Shown piece after piece: positions 60,394 to 64,000 of a stretch of 64,000 nucleotides of DNA. The position numbers and the translations under genes were made by a program. The stretch is from Smittia aterrima (taxonomy: Eukaryota; Arthropoda; Insecta; Diptera; Chironomidae): contig CP093829.1 of the NCBI GenBank assembly GCA_033063855.1, positions 6,892,243 through 6,956,242 of the forward strand, written 5' to 3'. A model generated the notes under the pieces. The model made no database searches, was not told where the DNA came from, and worked only from the letters and a program-made list of their open reading frames with translations. Position 1 is the stretch's first letter. Every line of letters begins with the position of its first letter.

Positions 60394-63300
60394 ATGGATA
60401 AGAAAGAAAAGAAATTAGCTGAGGATGGAATGAAGAACGCTCTCGGAATGGGAGCTAATCCAGCAGCTTTCCTTGATGCAGCCTCCTTATTAGGTGAGTC
60501 GTTTCTCGGCTTCTAAATGTGATTTGAGATTTCATGGGTCGAGTGATTTATAGCTTATTGGGGTAATGGACGAGATTCGACCGCTTCATTACCTTACTCA
60601 CCTTTTGGAGCTGGCCTTGGAATGATGCCGGGTAGTTCTGCCAACGATAAGAATTCCTACTCAGCGCAACAGGCGTCATCAAATATGAATGCCAGTGAGT
60701 TGATTAGCCGATTAGATCTACATGAAATATATCAAAACAAAACAATAATAAATTACAGATTGGTATGCGATGGCTCAAATGGCAGCGCAAGATTATTTTT
60801 CGCGACTTCAAATGTCGGGAATGGTTCATCCCGACATGGCAAACTTTCCATCTTTAGGCGCCTTAAACTCGTTTCACAATAATCCTCAAATGCCCAGTGG
60901 ATCAAGTGGAAACAAGCACAACTTGAAACGAAAAGACAAAGGAGCCAATCAAGAAGATTATGAAAAATCTAACAACTCCAAAGAAGTAGAAAAATTAATT
61001 GCCTTCTCATCTGGGATGAGCTTTAAACAAGTTTATGTATTTTAGGCATCAAAACAATCAAGAATCAATCAGGCAATGCAAATGCAAAGCAACTCGAATC
61101 TACAGAAGGAGCTTTTAGCCATGTCCGTGGCAGCTGCGGCTTCAATGAATGCAGGGAAAGATAACGACATGTCATCAAGCAAATCACGAAAGAACAAAAC
61201 CCCAACAAGAAGTTCTTATCCCAACAATAGTAACAAACCTCAGCAGTCACAGCAATATCAACCACCTCCTAGGCCAAAAGATACAACTTCTTACGATACC
61301 GGTAATTGAGTTCATTGTTACTTGTTTCAATATAATTCATCAAACAAACCTACTTTCGTTCGTAGCGGCTCTTTATGCAGCAATGCAGCAAAGTGACATG
61401 TCGCAATCATCTTCTCAGTCAAAGAACTCTTCACTTCTTGGTGTTCGGCTTCCACCTGACACTGAAATAATTAAGTACACTTCAGGATCGAAAAAATCAT
61501 GTAAGTCCTCGTCCTTAGCGTGACTTAGTTCCTTAAATTTTATCAATTTTGCCTCAGTATTCTTAGATCTGCAAAATTTCTTTTTAGCTAATTCTAATCA
61601 CGAACAACTCGAAGAGGAGTCTCATCCACATCCAAAGCGATCAAAACTCGTAAGTTCGAACGAAAGTTATTTTAGGAAGGAATGAATCTGACAAGTGTCT
61701 TAATTATTTTAGGAACAATACAATAACGAAAAAGTTAAGAATGATCGCGTCGAAGTTATCAAATTGCCAGCAACAAATAATTCTAATGGCAGCTCAGGCA
61801 CTAAACCTTCAACAGGTTGGTTACACTTTGATCAACAAATTAACTTGAAATTAAATATCTTTTATTTTAGAAAAAGACTGGAGCGGTTATGATAATCTTA
61901 ACATGAGTTCCTATTCCGAAAACGATGCTGAAGATGCTCCGCTTAATCTTTCTCTAAAGTCAGGAAGTGAACCGAAGACTTCGAATTCCACTGAAAATGT
62001 TCTCGACTTAATTATGAACAAGAACCCAGGAAAGTCTTCTGACGCCTCACCATCAATTAACAACTTGAGTAATCTCCAGAACTTAACAGCTGGAATCGGA
62101 ATGCTCGCTGGTGATTCAAAGAATCAATTTAAGGAGGGACGACCTCGTAATTTAGGACGAGGAGTGTCAAAGCCTAAGAAGAACACCGTCGCGTCTCTAC
62201 TTGCACAAAGTCGAGCGGTCGGAGTCAAACCTCAACAACTTCTAAATGCCAATTGCGACTTCGAAAAGATTCGACAAGCTCTGCTTGATTCAAATCATCA
62301 GAACTCGGATGTACAATCAAACACTGACTCTGAAAGCTACAACGACACTTCGGGAGTCTCTGAGTCCGAGGGTGAAAGCGAAAACGCAAACATCGAAGAG
62401 TTAAAACAGCCAATAGTTGAAGGATGGAAGCGGGAAACAATCATTCGGGGATTGACCCGGTCGGGACATTTGAAAGGCGATGTCTATTATTATTCTCCTT
62501 ATAACGCCAACGTGAAACTAAAGACAATGAATCAGGTCAAGCAGGAACTAATTAGATGCAAATCGCACTTCAAAGAAGAAAACTTCAGCTTTACTGCACG
62601 AAAAATCGTCGGCACATTCTTGCAAGCAGCCCCAGCACCTTACGCAACTGACGGAGAGTACGTTCGAATGACAGATTATGAGGTGGCTCAACGATTAGAG
62701 GAAATTCGATTATACACAAGGCAAACGATGCCACAACTCAACGTCGAACAAAGAATTGAAATCGCACGACAACAACAGCTCTTGAGAGACGCCAAGAAGA
62801 ACGTCAAAGAGGAAGCAACGAAATCGAAAGAGAAGGTAAAAGGATTTTACTTTTCCGCAAGATTGAACGAAAACCTAGAAAAACATTTTCACTTTCAGAC
62901 TAAATACAATAAGGAAATTGAACGATGTGAAAAGTACGAGCAACAAAGGAAAGAACGAGAACAGAAATCATTGCAACATCAAGAAGCTCGACGTAAGAAG
63001 GAAGAAGAGTCTGCAAGACAGAAGATAGAAGATCAACGAAGAAAACAAGAAGTGAGTTGAAGAAAGTTAAAGTCGAAATAAAGTTTTCTAAATCTTTTCA
63101 ATTTAGGAGAAGGAGAGACGCCGGCAACATTTAACAATCATCAAGCAACTTGACATTCGTCGGAAATACGAGGAACGTGAACGAAAACGACATCAGTCAC
63201 TTCTTGAGAAATTAATCATGCGAGAAAAGAAACTGGCGGCGAAGAAAATTGATTCGAAAATTTTGGTGGAACTGCGCAAACCTAAAGAAGACTCCGAGAT

Positions 63301-64000
63301 TCGTAATAAAATTGAAATGCCGACGTTGCCAAGAATCGGTGGATTGAAGTTAGCTGGTCAAGGCTTTGCTGATCTTCTCATGAGCTACGAATTCCTTCAT
63401 AACTTTGGAGAAACTTTAGGATTCGGTAAGAATATCTTTTTTAATTCAAGTATTTTATTTTCTAATTTAAACAACTTCTCAAGACATGGAATCTCTGCCA
63501 ACTCTACAATCACTGCACAACGCGATAAGTCAAGAAAATGCTCTCGAAGCGGAGGATGAACTTCTCTCTGTAATCACACATTTGTTGATTTGTGCTATCG
63601 AAGATCCAGGCATTCCAAATCCTCATCGACACTTAACATTGCTCGGACAAACGTTGAGACAAGCTGACATCACGCATCAAAATATTTCGGAGATTCTAAG
63701 AATTTATCTTTACTCAGTTGCAACTGGAGAAGTTCGTCAGCAAACTGGCATCAACTTCGAACGAGAAAAATGTGGAAAGTTTGGTGATTTACATCAGAAC
63801 GATACAGATGAGCGACAAAATAATCAATCGAACAGTAGAAACAACCTGTTCTACGAAGTTCTCCATGACAATGAACGTTACAAGTTATCAGAGAGCCTCA
63901 AAGATAAACCCTACGTTGCTCTTAACTCCACAGTCAAAGCTCAAATCTTTGCAATGCTTTGCAATGATCTTCTTCTTAACAAAGCCGTTTGTAAGCAAAT
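60394..64000 (+). CDS. tou: toutatis (BAZ2-type chromatin-remodelling subunit), N-terminal part
   Basis: Model join(60394..60493,60554..60694,60759..60985,61046..61301,61366..61500,61588..61649,61713..61815,61871..62835,62899..63051,63107..63425,63484..>64000), more than 990 codons, open at the window edge. An Ala/Met-rich N terminus is followed by Ser/Asn/Gln-rich linkers, a PLNLSLK motif, the MBD/TAM domain at about 518-590 (GWKRETIIRGLTRSGHLKGD, VYYYSPYNANVKLKTMNQ), a long charged coiled coil (about 630-770), and a DDT domain from about 795 (GGLKLAGQGFADLLMSYEFL, then SLPTLQSLHNAI). PHD finger and bromodomain are expected beyond the edge. The 63-nt segment 62836-62898 is in frame without stops but has good splice signals (GTAAAAGG ... 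TTTCACTTTCAG) and is treated as an intron. Tou pairs with ISWI and antagonises Polycomb silencing. Confidence 0.9.

Overview
The window is nuclear DNA of an insect, almost certainly a fly with a compact, AT-rich genome. Genes are split by short introns (about 50-65 bp, GT-AG with one GC-AG), and the gene set is insect (engrailed/invected, forked, Enhancer of Polycomb, toutatis, chemosensory ionotropic receptors). A small-genome nematoceran midge is my best guess; that is inference. Gene models were built by hand: exons were translated, splice sites were chosen so that the reading phase closes, and products were compared with remembered family motifs.

Layout. 1-6 kb: the 5' part of an unrecognised gene running off the left edge (minus), a DESI2-type PPPDE isopeptidase (minus), and a tandem pair of C2H2 zinc-finger genes (minus), the second broken by one stop codon. 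6-15 kb: a cluster of ionotropic receptors (IRs): two intact minus-strand paralogues, one divergent plus-strand IR sharing a 0.24 kb promoter region with its neighbour, and a decayed duplicate of the cassette. 15-19.5 kb: an LSG1-like circularly permuted GTPase gene, interrupted between its G4 and G1 motifs by a 2.7 kb mobile element with a 14-bp target-site duplication. 19.6-22 kb: a leucine-rich-repeat gene, a decayed copy of it, and a zinc-finger relic. 22.9-29.9 kb: a complete forked/espin-type actin-bundling gene (15 coding exons plus an alternative first exon).

30.7-64 kb is the most informative part: Enhancer of Polycomb (+), invected (+), engrailed (-), toutatis (+, runs off the right edge). 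This is the neighbourhood known around the Drosophila invected-engrailed locus, where E(Pc) and tou flank a Polycomb-repressed domain. Here the space from the E(Pc) stop to the tou start is only about 25 kb. The two homeobox genes lie tail to tail, and most of the remaining sequence (invected intron 2, the inter-homeobox spacer, 10 kb upstream of engrailed) is non-coding and probably regulatory. invected carries a 6-nt microexon encoding the Arg-Ser signature of insect invected genes; engrailed is joined without it.

The most unusual non-coding structure is between engrailed and toutatis: four copies of the tRNA B-box sequence GGTTCGAATCCC within 616 bp, at the ends of diverged tandem units, with no tRNA around them. 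It lies where an edge of the engrailed regulatory domain would be expected, so a TFIIIC-type boundary element or a tRNA-derived SINE relic are the hypotheses to test. The other strong observation is the LSG1 insertion, where the target-site duplication happens to supply an in-frame splice acceptor that might let the whole element be removed as an intron.
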